Below are positions 6,914 through 15,749 of a stretch of DNA of 39,946 nucleotides, piece by piece (the first letter of the stretch is position 1; the number at the start of each line of letters is the position of its first letter). Position numbers and translations under genes: made by a program. Origin of the DNA: Desulfocapsa sp. (GTDB taxonomy: Bacteria > Desulfobacterota > Desulfobulbia > Desulfobulbales > Desulfocapsaceae). Under the pieces are notes generated by a model, which did no database searches, was not told where the DNA came from, and saw nothing but the letters and a program-made list of their open reading frames with translations. The DNA lies in contig JAIPEF010000011.1 of assembly GCA_021737265.1 (NCBI GenBank), positions 1 through 39,946 on the forward strand, given 5' to 3'.

Positions 6914-7588
6914 TTACTTCTTATGGCTGGCGGCTAGCCTAACATGTGATTGCGGAGTGGATCCCCGATATCTCTTGTAATGTCCGAGGACCTTCCCGAC
7001 ATAGTGTACGGTTTCTGGTATTTTGGGGATCCTCTGTAAACGCTTTACCAGAGTTGGTCCAGCGTTATACGCAGCAAGACTGAGCGAGACATTCCCGTCA
7101 AATATATCCAGCATGTTACGGAGATAGCGAGTTCCGCCATCAATGTTCTCTTGGGGACTAAAAGGATTACGGACTTTTAACTCCTTTGCAGTGGCAGGCA
7201 TAAGCTGCATCAAGCCCTGAGCACCTTTTTTTGACAGGGCATAGCAATCGAAATCTGATTCAGCCTTAATCACTGCCTTGATCAGATATGGATCAACATT
7301 ATAACGACGACTGACGAGCCTAATATAATGATCGTAGGACGAAGGATCACGGCTTGCACGTTGGCGAAAAGTGGAAGGCAGCTGGGAAATGTTTGAGCCA
7401 CCAGGTCTTCTGGTGCCCCTGGTTCGACTAATTAACGGCCGGCAACTACCTGATGAGTTCATGTTGGTATACTGCTCCTTTCCGGCATCATCCACACAGA
7501 CATACATCTCTGCTTTTACATCCGGCTGCAGTAAAAAAATAAGCATTGCACCGGAAAGGGCTGTCAGAAACCTAACCTTAATTCCCAT
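6914..7588 (-). CDS. Periplasmic lytic transglycosylase (SLT domain) with DUF4124-like N terminus
   Basis: An N-terminal signal peptide (about residues 1-26) is followed by a short DUF4124-like segment (MYVCVDDAGKEQYTN) and a linker. The SLT domain spans about residues 84-208. Catalytic Glu110 lies in IKAESDF, and the signature GLMQLMP (125-131) and AYNAGP (173-178) are present. Members cleave the MurNAc-GlcNAc bond in peptidoglycan, giving 1,6-anhydro ends. An AAGGAG lies just before the ATG. The arrangement of a DUF4124-like segment plus SLT is common for soluble lytic transglycosylases in Deltaproteobacteria. The exact class (Slt- or MltC-like) is not determined. Confidence 0.9.
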   Translation of the reverse strand: MGIKVRFLTALSGAMLIFLLQPDVKAEMYVCVDDAGKEQYTNMNSSGSCRPLISRTRGTRRPGGSNISQLPSTFRQRASRDPSSYDHYIRLVSRRYNVDPYLIKAVIKAESDFDCYALSKKGAQGLMQLMPATAKELKVRNPFSPQENIDGGTRYLRNMLDIFDGNVSLSLAAYNAGPTLVKRLQRIPKIPETVHYVGKVLGHYKRYRGSTPQSHVRLAASHKK

Positions 7589-7619
7589 TTTCTCCTTAAG
7601 TAATCAACTGTTGGCGGTG

Positions 7620-8264
7620 CTATTTCTTCCGTTTTTCCCAGTCTGCCAGAAACTGTTCAATTCCAATATCGGTGAGGGGGTGTTTTGCCAGCTGCTCAAT
7701 TACTTTTAAAGGGATAGTGGCAATATCGGCTCCAATGGCTGCAGAATCCATGACATGCTGCGGGTTTCGGACACTGGCCACAATCACCTCTGTGGTCAAA
7801 CCATAGTTCCGGAATATGGTCATGATTTCACTAATCAGATCCATTCCCGGAGTCCCTATATCATCAAGACGTCCAACAAAGGGGCTGACATAGGTTGCAC
7901 CGGCCTTTGCTGCCAGCAGTGCCTGGGAGGCTGAAAAAACCAGAGTAACATTTGTATTGATGCCAAGTGAGGTCAGCTGTTTAACAGCCTTAATCCCTTC
8001 CATAATCATGGGAATTTTGATCACAATATTATCACTCATGGCAGCAAGAACTTTTGCCTCTTTCACCATACCATCAGCTTCAAGGCTCACCACTTCAGCA
8101 CTGATTGGGCCATCCACCACTGCCACGATATCTTGTAATATCTGCTCAAAAGGTTTGTCTTCTCTGGCTATGAGAGATGGATTGGTGGTCACGCCATCAA
8201 CCATACCCATGTCCACACCTTTTTTGATCTCTTCGAGATTGGCGGTGTCTATAAAAAATTTCAC
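7620..8264 (-). CDS. Transaldolase-family protein, fructose-6-phosphate aldolase type
   Basis: The 214-residue protein matches the short TalC/FSA branch of the transaldolase family: [13 protein letters not shown] at the N terminus, TTNPSLIA (26-33), Lys83 in VIKIPM as the Schiff-base lysine, and FVGRLDD. Short members act as transaldolase or as fructose-6-phosphate aldolase, and sequence reading cannot separate the two here. Its AAGGAG lies in the end of the upstream gene, whose stop overlaps this start by four bases. Translation of the two is therefore probably coupled. Confidence 0.9.
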   Translation of the reverse strand: MKFFIDTANLEEIKKGVDMGMVDGVTTNPSLIAREDKPFEQILQDIVAVVDGPISAEVVSLEADGMVKEAKVLAAMSDNIVIKIPMIMEGIKAVKQLTSLGINTNVTLVFSASQALLAAKAGATYVSPFVGRLDDIGTPGMDLISEIMTIFRNYGLTTEVIVASVRNPQHVMDSAAIGADIATIPLKVIEQLAKHPLTDIGIEQFLADWEKRKK

Positions 8265-8539
8265 TCTTTTTCTCCTTCTTGGCTCACAAATCGATTACAG
8301 CACTCTTCGCTGCAAAAATAAATAATATCTTCCTGATTGTTTTGTTTCAGACGAATGGCCTGTTGCCTGGGAACCAGTTTATGACAGACGGGATCTTCTA
8401 CAAGCACGTCTGTAACCGGCCTGTCAGGGCTCTCTTGGGCAGAACCGCCTTTCCCCTTTTTCTTTCTCCAGTTACCGATCAATAATCTGTAACCGATGTA
8501 CAGGAGAATAGCTATGACTACTATTTTTATGGGACTCAC
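8261..8539 (-). CDS. Small membrane-anchored YHS/TRASH-like metal-site protein
   Basis: The 92-residue product has one N-terminal membrane segment (about residues 5-20), a basic linker (WRKKKGKGG) and a C-terminal domain. That domain has DPVCHKLVP followed by [12 protein letters not shown], the pattern of YHS/TRASH-type cysteine metal-binding modules. The likely start is GTG at 8539, because the membrane helix begins immediately after it. The ribosome binding site is weak. It overlaps the aldolase start by four bases. The metal and the function are unknown; similar short proteins occur beside diverse housekeeping genes in Deltaproteobacteria. Confidence 0.7.
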   Translation of the reverse strand: MSPIKIVVIAILLYIGYRLLIGNWRKKKGKGGSAQESPDRPVTDVLVEDPVCHKLVPRQQAIRLKQNNQEDIIYFCSEECCNRFVSQEGEKE

Positions 8540-8581
8540 AGGAATAGTATAGTATCAAATTTTGGAAAAAGTCGATAAAAT

Positions 8582-9115
8582 TCAGCCCCATTTCTCAGGC
8601 TGAATCTGTTGTCGGACTACCCTTCCGCTCTCCATCCGGCGCAGGAGTTCCTGGCGCATAGCCTTTACTGTATGGCCTGTAACGGGATCACGATGCTCAG
8701 GGTCTAGCTCAACAAGAGGAACCAGAACAAAGAGCCTGCCTGCAATATGGGGGTGCGGCACCAATAGATTACCGCTGTTTATTACGTGATCACCAAAATA
8801 GAGGATATCCAGATCAAGGAGCCGATCCTGATATCCATCTCCGCCTGTCTTTTGATCGCGACCAAAGCCCTTTTCAACCTGCTGCAGTAAGTTCAGCAGG
8901 GCATCAGGGTCAAGATCCGTTTCCAGGATACCCGCCGCATTGAGAAAACGGTTTTCACTTTCCATCCCCACAGGGTCTGATGCATAGGGTGCAGAAAGAG
9001 TAAGGACGTTGACGCCTGGTTCAGAGCCGAGTTGTTGCCAGGCCTTTTGCAGAATACGGCGACTGTCGCCAAGGTTAGACCCCAGGCCCAGCCATACTCT
9101 GGTTTTTCCGCTCAA
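8582..9115 (-). CDS. folK: 2-amino-4-hydroxy-6-hydroxymethyldihydropteridine pyrophosphokinase
   Basis: FolK transfers pyrophosphate from ATP to hydroxymethyldihydropterin in folate synthesis. The protein has the family motifs GLGSNLG (10-16), the loop DPVGMESENRFLNA, RLLDLDILYFGD and PHPHIAGRLFVLVPL. Its 177 residues are normal for a monofunctional enzyme. The only start that keeps the N-terminal strand is TTG at 9115, three bases after the dapB stop. The frame contains no nearby ATG. It probably shares the dapB transcript. Confidence 0.95.
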   Translation of the reverse strand: MSGKTRVWLGLGSNLGDSRRILQKAWQQLGSEPGVNVLTLSAPYASDPVGMESENRFLNAAGILETDLDPDALLNLLQQVEKGFGRDQKTGGDGYQDRLLDLDILYFGDHVINSGNLLVPHPHIAGRLFVLVPLVELDPEHRDPVTGHTVKAMRQELLRRMESGRVVRQQIQPEKWG

Positions 9116-9118
9116 CCC

Positions 9119-9928
9119 CTAGAGGTCCTGGAGCCCGAGGACATCAAACATGGTGTATAATCCCGGCTCTTTTCCTGCAACCCAGGCTGCGGCCTTGGCT
9201 GCACCCTGGGCAAAGTTGTCACGACTGTGTGCCCGGTGGGTAATTTCGAGACGCTCTCCGGGACCGGCATAATAAATGGTATGCTCGCCCACGATATCAC
9301 CACCCCGGATAGACTGGACACCGATCTCTTCAACAGTACGTTCGCCAATAATTCCGTTTCGCTCATAGACACCCACTTTGGCAAGATCCCGGTTGACGCC
9401 TGAGGCTGCCATTTCAGCAAGTTTAAGTGCTGTACCGGAGGGGGCATCTTTTTTCTTGTTATGGTGAAGCTCCACAATTTCGATATTATAGTCATCACCA
9501 AGAATGGATGCAGTCTTGGCTGCCAGCTTGAAAAGAACATTTACGCCAACTGCCATGTTCGGGGCCTGGACACAGGGGAAATCAGCAGTAAGTTTTTTCA
9601 GCTCTTCCAGGTTATCAGCACTCAGCCCTGTGGTTCCAATGACCATGGCCCGTTTATGGGCGGCCGCAATCCTGGCAAACCCCATGGTGGCCTTGTGAAA
9701 AGTAAAATCAATGATCACATCACCCTTATCAATTACTGCTTCAAGCCCTTCTTCGATGGTCACACCAGCGCTTCCCCAGCCCCCCATCTCACCTGGATCC
9801 CGGCCGATTGCCCGGCTTCCGGGGGCCTCAAAAGCGGCTGCATAGTTGAGCTCCGGATGCTGACTCACCATATATCCAATGCGCTGGCCCATTCTACCGG
9901 CTGCACCGGCAACGATTACATTAATCAT
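9119..9928 (-). CDS. dapB: 4-hydroxy-tetrahydrodipicolinate reductase
   Basis: DapB reduces the DapA product with NAD(P)H in the diaminopimelate/lysine pathway. The nucleotide-binding motif GAAGRMG (8-14), the strand VIIDFT (71-76) and the catalytic segment ELHHNKKKDAPSGTA are present. His155/His156 and Lys159 align with the catalytic His and Lys of the E. coli enzyme. The length of 269 residues is typical. It lies upstream of folK and downstream of dapA in a leftward lysine gene run. Confidence 0.97.
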   Translation of the reverse strand: MINVIVAGAAGRMGQRIGYMVSQHPELNYAAAFEAPGSRAIGRDPGEMGGWGSAGVTIEEGLEAVIDKGDVIIDFTFHKATMGFARIAAAHKRAMVIGTTGLSADNLEELKKLTADFPCVQAPNMAVGVNVLFKLAAKTASILGDDYNIEIVELHHNKKKDAPSGTALKLAEMAASGVNRDLAKVGVYERNGIIGERTVEEIGVQSIRGGDIVGEHTIYYAGPGERLEITHRAHSRDNFAQGAAKAAAWVAGKEPGLYTMFDVLGLQDL

Positions 9929-9934
9929 AATAAA

Positions 9935-9962
9935 AGTTTTCAGTTTTCAGTTTTCAGTTTTC
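9935..9962. repeat. Heptanucleotide tandem repeat, four copies of AGTTTTC
   Basis: Four perfect AGTTTTC units lie in the short gap between dapA and dapB, just upstream of the dapB start (9928). The dapB ribosome-binding region would fall in or next to the repeat, so copy number could alter spacing. Slippage is possible but unproven. Confidence 0.8.
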
Positions 9963-10006
9963 AGATCGTGGAACCTGGTAAAACAGGAAACACGCCTGTC
10001 TAAGAT

Positions 10007-10888
10007 CTATAACAGACCTGCATTTTTCATAGCCCTTGTTAATGTCTCCAGGGCCTTGTCATCAATTTCGGTCAGTGGCAGCCGCGGCAAACCATCTTTT
10101 ATTTTACCCATGAGTTCCACACCTTTTTTCGCAGGAACCGGATTTGGCGCAGCGAACATGGAACTCATCAGAGGAAAGAGTTTATAGTGAAGCTCATTAG
10201 CTTTTTTAATGTCTCCTGCAAGGGCCGCTTCCATGAGATCTGCCATCCCTCGGGGATGAACATTGGAGGTAACAGAAATAACACCTTTACCACCAACCAG
10301 TACCGTGGGCATAGAGGTGAAATCATCGCCGGAAATAAGAATAAAATCATCCGGGCACTGCCTGATCACTTCACTTATCTGCTGCAGAGAGCCGCAGGCT
10401 TCTTTAATACCAATGATACTCTCTATCTCAGCCAGACGGGCAACGGTTTCGGGCAGCATATTGATGGAAGTCCTGCTGGGGACATTATAGAGGATTGTGG
10501 GAATATCCACAGCCTCGGAAATTGCTTTATAATGCTGATACAGGCCTTCCTGACTGGGCTTGTTGTAGTACGGAGTCACGGAAAGCACGGCATCGGCACC
10601 ACTGTCTTTTGCGCTCTGGGTAAGCTCGATGGCCTCTTTCGTGTTGTTGGCACCGGTTCCTGCTATAACTGGAACCCGGCCATTGACCGTTTTCACCGTG
10701 AGTTCTATTACCCGTTTGTGCTCAGAAAATCCCAACGTGGCAGATTCACCAGTGGTCCCGCAGGGAACAATTCCGCAGGTTCCGCCGGCGATCTGAAATT
10801 CGATAAGATCCACCAATCCCTGCTCGTCAAGCTCATCGTCGATAAATGGGGTTACAATTGCGACTATGGCGCCGTGATATTTTTCCAT
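10007..10888 (-). CDS. dapA: 4-hydroxy-tetrahydrodipicolinate synthase
   Basis: DapA condenses pyruvate with aspartate semialdehyde, the first committed step to diaminopimelate and lysine. Numbering from the ATG at 10888 gives 293 residues, with GTTGE at 44-48, Tyr134 in YNVPSRT and Schiff-base Lys162 in GIKEACG. This start is chosen because AAAGGAG precedes it by five bases; the upstream in-frame ATG at 10912 lacks this. It is separated from dapF by about 65 bases and is read in the same direction. Confidence 0.97.
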   Translation of the reverse strand: MEKYHGAIVAIVTPFIDDELDEQGLVDLIEFQIAGGTCGIVPCGTTGESATLGFSEHKRVIELTVKTVNGRVPVIAGTGANNTKEAIELTQSAKDSGADAVLSVTPYYNKPSQEGLYQHYKAISEAVDIPTILYNVPSRTSINMLPETVARLAEIESIIGIKEACGSLQQISEVIRQCPDDFILISGDDFTSMPTVLVGGKGVISVTSNVHPRGMADLMEAALAGDIKKANELHYKLFPLMSSMFAAPNPVPAKKGVELMGKIKDGLPRLPLTEIDDKALETLTRAMKNAGLL

Positions 10889-10954
10889 GATTACTCCTTT
10901 CATGAGACTCAAGAGGATCTCTCACCCCCGTCAGCCTTCAAGTCTTCAGCTTAC

Positions 10955-11797
10955 TTATTTCAGCGCTTCCGCCGTTAGTTGACCGATATATATTATCCTG
11001 GCCGGACCCTGCAGATACACATTCTCTGCAGTCCCGTCTTCTTGTAAATCAAAAACAATGGTCAGCTGGTCTCCACCGGAAGTGGTAACGCTAACCGGTG
11101 AGGATGCAATCCCTTCACTTGCTGCAAAGATTGCTGCAGCCACGGCTCCTGTACCGCAGGCCATGGTTTCATCCTCCACACCCCGCTCATAGGTGCGAAC
11201 ACGAATGCCGCCTTCTGCAAGGCTCTGAACAAAATTCACATTGGAGCCAGCTGGTTGAAACAGTTCATGAAAACGGATTTCACGGCCCCATTTCTTCACG
11301 GCTATATCCGTACCCTCATCCATGAAGAGCACTGCGTGGGGCACTCCGGAATTCATAAAACAAAGAGTTCTTTTGCTGCCGCCAAGCTCTACCTCGATCC
11401 CGGTTCGAAAATCAAAGGGCTGGGTCATGAGCAGACTCACTTCTTCGCCGTCGTCCAGGACTTCTGCCTCAATAATTCCGGCAACAGTCTCAAAAGACAT
11501 TTTCTTTTCCGCAATCCCACGCGCGTATGCAAAACGCGCCGCACAACGGGCACCATTACCGCACATCTCGGCAACAGAACCATCCCCGTTATAAAAGCGC
11601 CAGCTAAAATCAGCACTCTCCGAGCCTTCGATAAAAATCACACCATCTGCGCCCACGGAAAACATCCGCCGACACACCCGGCTGACAAACTCGGTCTGGT
11701 CCTCTTCCGGTACCAGAGGGTTCCGATGGTCAATGACTATAAAATCATTCCCTGTACCACTCATCTTGGCAAAAGGAACTGGAAATTCAACCTTCAT
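10955..11797 (-). CDS. dapF: Diaminopimelate epimerase
   Basis: DapF interconverts LL- and meso-diaminopimelate, needed for peptidoglycan and lysine. The two catalytic cysteines are present: Cys79 in EMCGNGARC and Cys214 in MACGTGAVAA. The N-terminal KMSGTGNDFIVID is the family signature. The length of 280 residues is standard. Its ATG overlaps the lysA stop by one base (TAATG), so it is probably translated by reinitiation on the lysA message. Confidence 0.97.
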   Translation of the reverse strand: MKVEFPVPFAKMSGTGNDFIVIDHRNPLVPEEDQTEFVSRVCRRMFSVGADGVIFIEGSESADFSWRFYNGDGSVAEMCGNGARCAARFAYARGIAEKKMSFETVAGIIEAEVLDDGEEVSLLMTQPFDFRTGIEVELGGSKRTLCFMNSGVPHAVLFMDEGTDIAVKKWGREIRFHELFQPAGSNVNFVQSLAEGGIRVRTYERGVEDETMACGTGAVAAAIFAASEGIASSPVSVTTSGGDQLTIVFDLQEDGTAENVYLQGPARIIYIGQLTAEALK

Positions 11798-13071
11798 TAT
11801 TCTTCTCCGGAAAAATCCGGGACAGACTCACCCTGTATCAGAGACTCCATGGTTTCACGCCTGCGAATTACCGCAAACTGATCGCCTGAAACCATGACCT
11901 CAGCCACCCGGGGCCTGGAGTTATAGTTGGAAGCCATGGTAAAACCATATGCTCCGGCACTCATCACTGCCAACAGATCCCCTTGATCAACGTGTGGGAA
12001 GGTACGATCCTTAGCCAGGAAGTCACCTGTTTCACAGATCGGCCCGACAATATCCACCACCTCCATGGCAGCATTTTTCTTCTCCACCGGGGCAACGGCA
12101 TGAAATGCGCCATACAGACTGGGACGAGTGAGATCATTCATTCCCGCATCGACAACAACAAAATTTTTCTCTTTTTCACCACCGCGATTGGTCTTGGTGT
12201 ACTGCACTTCAGTGACCAGAATCCCGGCATTCCCGACTATCACCCGGCCCGGCTCAAAAATCAGGGTGGCCTGCAAACCACTCAACTCTTCTCTGATGGC
12301 TTTTGCATATTCCTTGGGATGGGGTGGAGTTTCATCATCATAGGTGATGCCCACACCGCCACCGAGATCGATATAATCGATGGTGATACCTTTCTCAGCC
12401 AGTTTTTCAACGAAGGCCTTGACCTTGCGCAGTGCCTCAACAAAGGGCGAAATAAGGGTCAGCTGGGAGCCGATATGACAACTCACACCCTGTACCTCGA
12501 TACTTTCCATTGCCGCAGCCTGAACATAGAGATCCAGAGCTTCATTAATGGGGATACCGAATTTATTTTTGGCCAGCCCAGTTGAAATATAGGCATGGGT
12601 TTTCGGATCGACATCAGGATTTACCCGGAAAGCAATCGGTGCCTTCACCGCCATATCTGCCGCTACCTTGTTCAGGCGGTGCAGTTCCTGTTCCGACTCC
12701 ACATTAAAGAGAAGAATCCCGGACTCCAGTCCATAGCGTAACTCCTCTTCCGTCTTGCCAACCCCTGAGTAAATAATGCGCTTGGGATCAATCCCGGCCT
12801 GGAGGGCACGATACAGTTCTCCACCGGAGACAATATCAGCACCGCCGCCAAGGCCTGAAAAAAGAGAAAGGACGGCAATGTTCGAGCAACTCTTCACGGC
12901 AAAACAGGTGATATGGTCGATGGTATCAAAACCTGAATCAAATGCCTGAAAATGGCGGACCAGGGTCGCCCTGGAGTAGAGATAAAAGGGCGTCCCCACC
13001 TCCTTGGCGATAGTACCTACAGAGACATCTTCGCAAAAAAGCTCGCCGTTTTTGTATTCAAAATGATTCAT
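11797..13071 (-). CDS. lysA: Diaminopimelate decarboxylase
   Basis: LysA is the PLP enzyme that decarboxylates meso-diaminopimelate to L-lysine. Lys60 in CFAVKSCSN is the expected Schiff-base lysine; the usual family text is YAVKAN, so the flank is slightly unusual. The glycine-rich DLGGGVGI, the EPGR phosphate-binding motif and the GPICETGD segment with the active-site cysteine are present. The length of 424 residues is typical. The gene heads the lysA-dapF pair. The ribosome binding site is poor. Confidence 0.97.
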   Translation of the reverse strand: MNHFEYKNGELFCEDVSVGTIAKEVGTPFYLYSRATLVRHFQAFDSGFDTIDHITCFAVKSCSNIAVLSLFSGLGGGADIVSGGELYRALQAGIDPKRIIYSGVGKTEEELRYGLESGILLFNVESEQELHRLNKVAADMAVKAPIAFRVNPDVDPKTHAYISTGLAKNKFGIPINEALDLYVQAAAMESIEVQGVSCHIGSQLTLISPFVEALRKVKAFVEKLAEKGITIDYIDLGGGVGITYDDETPPHPKEYAKAIREELSGLQATLIFEPGRVIVGNAGILVTEVQYTKTNRGGEKEKNFVVVDAGMNDLTRPSLYGAFHAVAPVEKKNAAMEVVDIVGPICETGDFLAKDRTFPHVDQGDLLAVMSAGAYGFTMASNYNSRPRVAEVMVSGDQFAVIRRRETMESLIQGESVPDFSGEE

Positions 13072-13141
13072 TATCTTTAACTATTCAGTAGTTAGCAAAA
13101 AACTGCACATCAAAACAGAATGTAACGGCTTAACTGGACAA

Positions 13142-14200
13142 TTAATGCCTTACCCCAGCCTCCCGTGACTTTGCGCTCTCATTGGGAGCATCCATCTGGT
13201 CATAGGCCGTAACCGAGTAATAGACACTGGTACCAGCCGGGACATCCATATCTTCATAAATGGTATGGATGGCTGGAACGTCGGCAATAAAGCTGGCCAC
13301 TTTTTCGTCAGCCTCGCGACGATACACCCGATACCCCTTGACATCGGCTTCTCGAGATTTATCCCAGAACACCTTGATACCGGCAGCTGTCTGAACCACT
13401 GTGATGCCAGTTGGGGGTGCCGGTGGCGTCCGGTCAACGGGAACTACACTCACAACATCGGAAAGTCCGCCGCTCACGCTATTGTTCTCTATCATGAGTA
13501 CAGATTGCACTCTATAATAGTAGGTCTCTCCATTTTGGAGACCGGTATCGACAAAGCGGGTTTCAGCCACCATCTCTCCAATGTTAGAATACTGTGCATT
13601 ATCCTTGCTTCGCTGGACCTGATACAAAAGAGGATAGCTGAAATCCTGTCCATTCATAAGAGCGGTCACCGCCTGCCAGCTGATAACAGCACTGGAGTCC
13701 ACCGCCTCAACTTTAACACTCTCAGGCCCTTTAGCCGGGATATGCCAGATAAATGAAACTATATTGGAATCCGCGCTGGCAGCCCACCAGCTTGTTCTCG
13801 CATTCACCTTAAAAAAGTACTTATGGCCTGAACGAAGGAGTGCCCTCTCATAGGTACCCTGGCGATTGCCTTCCGGGTCAACCACACCACCAGGAACCTG
13901 AGTTGCTTCGCTGAAAGGAATGGGGCAGCTGGGGCAGTAATCGTTCATGGGCACAACGGCCCGATATACATCAAAGGTGCTTATATCTGTAAGGTCAGTG
14001 CCTTTAATGGTCTCTTTCGGAAAAGTCCAGGTCAGGGTCACCCCTGTTTCGCTCACCGAGTGACGTAAATCCTCGATCGCTTGAGGAACAATGTCATCTG
14101 GAGGGATGGGTTTCGTCTTATAACCACACCCGTTTGTCAAAAACAGGGTTCCGGCGAGCAGGAGTACTCCTGCAACATGCTTTTTTGTAAACATCTTCAT
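13142..14200 (-). CDS. Fibronectin type III repeat lipoprotein with LptM-like N terminus
   Basis: A signal peptide ends in the lipobox LTNGC, so the protein is a lipoprotein. The mature N terminus CGYKTKPIPPDD resembles that of LptM/YifL (C-G-x-K-G-P-x-x-x-P-P), the small lipoprotein that helps mature the LPS translocon LptDE. The rest of the roughly 330-residue mature protein is two to three fibronectin type III-like domains, with repeated YYYRV, YKFRV-like and YYSVTAYD strands near residues 45-145, 155-250 and 258-350. It lies between argH and lysA, the position LptM occupies in many Proteobacteria. A GGAG precedes GTG/ATG codons at 14203, 14200 and 14194, so the exact start is uncertain. 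The FnIII call is solid; the LptM link is inference. Confidence 0.75.
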   Translation of the reverse strand: MKMFTKKHVAGVLLLAGTLFLTNGCGYKTKPIPPDDIVPQAIEDLRHSVSETGVTLTWTFPKETIKGTDLTDISTFDVYRAVVPMNDYCPSCPIPFSEATQVPGGVVDPEGNRQGTYERALLRSGHKYFFKVNARTSWWAASADSNIVSFIWHIPAKGPESVKVEAVDSSAVISWQAVTALMNGQDFSYPLLYQVQRSKDNAQYSNIGEMVAETRFVDTGLQNGETYYYRVQSVLMIENNSVSGGLSDVVSVVPVDRTPPAPPTGITVVQTAAGIKVFWDKSREADVKGYRVYRREADEKVASFIADVPAIHTIYEDMDVPAGTSVYYSVTAYDQMDAPNESAKSREAGVRH

Positions 14201-14240
14201 CACTCTCCAATGGCCATTAGTGCCCTAGAAAGACACTTTC

Positions 14241-14256
14241 ACCCCCTCAAGGGGGT
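14241..14256. terminator. ACCCCC/GGGGGT hairpin downstream of argH
   Basis: A perfect six-base-pair stem with a four-base loop lies about 20 bases beyond the argH stop in the argH direction. It is not followed by a clear U-tract, so it may be a weak or factor-dependent terminator, or an mRNA-stabilising hairpin, between argH and the lipoprotein gene. Confidence 0.4.
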
Positions 14257-14273
14257 ACGATACTGAGCACCGC

Positions 14274-15686
14274 TTATTTTCTCTTTCCCGGTGCTTGCTT
14301 TTCAGCAGTCTGTACTGCTTCTTCGACCCGCAATGTTGCGGTTCCTCCGGTCGAGATTCTTGAATTCACAGAACCTTCGACACTCAACACTTCAAAGATA
14401 TCCTCGTCAATGACCGGGGAAAATTCCCGTATCTCGGCAAGGCTTAAATCGGTGAGCTCACAACCCTTTTCAATACAGGTGGCCACGGCCCTTCCCACTA
14501 TACCATGGGCTTCGCGAAAGGGTACGTTGTGCAGGACGAGGTAGTCGGCAAGATCTGTGGCTGTCATAAAGCCTGTTTTTGTGGCCTCTTCCATCCGCCC
14601 GGTATTGAAATTGAGATTGCCAAGCATTTCAGCCATGATGGCAAGGGACGCCGACACGGTGTCCACTGCGTCAAAGACCGGTTCCTTATCTTCCTGCAGA
14701 TCACGATTATAGGTAAGGGGAAGCCCCTTCATCAGGGTGATCAGCGAAATGAGACTGCCCACCACCCGGCCTGATTTACCGCGGATCAGCTCAGGAATAT
14801 CCGGGTTTTTCTTCTGCGGCATAATGGAGGAGCCGGTACAGAATTTATCGGCAATCTGGACAAAGGAAAATTCCTGACTGGACCAGAGTACCAACTCTTC
14901 TGAAAGGCGTGAGAGGTGGAGCTGTATCATGGTGCAGCAGGAGACAAACTCTATGGCAAAGTCCCGATCCCCTGAGGTATCCATGGAGTTGGCAGTCACC
15001 CCGTCAAAGTCGAGCAGATCGGCAACCATTTCCCTGTCAATGGGCAGTCCTGTCCCGGCCATGGCAGCGGCACCAAGGGGCAGGATATTTATCCGTTTCC
15101 TGCAATCCGCTATCCGTTCCCGGTCACGACCAAACATCTCATAATAAGCCATCATGTGATGGGAGATAAGCACCGGCTGCGCCCGTTGAAGATGGGTGTA
15201 ACCGGGCATCACCCGGCCCATGTATTTTCTGGCAAGAATGACAAAGGCGGCACGCACCTCTTCAAGTAGAGCCTGGAACCGGTCACACTGGTCACGGAGA
15301 TAGAGCCGCAGATCCAGAGCAATCTGATCGTTGCGGCTGCGCCCACTGTGCAGCTTGGCACCAGCCGGCCCGATAGTATCAATGAGGGCTTTTTCGATAT
15401 TCATATGGATATCTTCAAGCTCACTCTTGAAGGGAAAATTCCCTTCGTCAATCCGGCTCTCAATGGCTGTCAGACCATCAACAATGGCTGTCAGTTCGTC
15501 TTTGGAAAGCAGACCATTGGCAGCAAGCATGGTGGCATGGGCCTTACTCCCGGCGATATCGTACGAATACAAACGACGATCATAACTGATGGATTCCGTG
15601 AAGGCCTCCACCGAGGCAGCAGTTGCCTCTTCAAAGCGCCCACCCCAGAGTTTTTCTGACTTTGTATTGTTTTCCCGTATTGCCAT
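14274..15686 (-). CDS. argH: Argininosuccinate lyase
   Basis: ArgH splits argininosuccinate into arginine and fumarate, the last step of arginine synthesis. His165 in YTHLQRAQP and the signature GSSIMPQKKNP (285-295, catalytic Ser286) are intact. SGRSRNDQ (114-121) contributes to substrate binding. The length of 470 residues is typical. It lies 63 bases downstream of argG on the same strand and ends the arg gene run. Confidence 0.97.
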   Translation of the reverse strand: MAIRENNTKSEKLWGGRFEEATAASVEAFTESISYDRRLYSYDIAGSKAHATMLAANGLLSKDELTAIVDGLTAIESRIDEGNFPFKSELEDIHMNIEKALIDTIGPAGAKLHSGRSRNDQIALDLRLYLRDQCDRFQALLEEVRAAFVILARKYMGRVMPGYTHLQRAQPVLISHHMMAYYEMFGRDRERIADCRKRINILPLGAAAMAGTGLPIDREMVADLLDFDGVTANSMDTSGDRDFAIEFVSCCTMIQLHLSRLSEELVLWSSQEFSFVQIADKFCTGSSIMPQKKNPDIPELIRGKSGRVVGSLISLITLMKGLPLTYNRDLQEDKEPVFDAVDTVSASLAIMAEMLGNLNFNTGRMEEATKTGFMTATDLADYLVLHNVPFREAHGIVGRAVATCIEKGCELTDLSLAEIREFSPVIDEDIFEVLSVEGSVNSRISTGGTATLRVEEAVQTAEKQAPGKRK

Positions 15687-15749
15687 TACATTATCTACAA
15701 CTTATTAATAAAAAAAAGAAAAAAGATCTTTTGTAAGTGGTGCCTGGGA

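Noticed and set aside
9461..10003. Plus-strand frame across dapB
   Set aside because: It is antisense to a clear dapB gene and has no start signal or recognisable motif.
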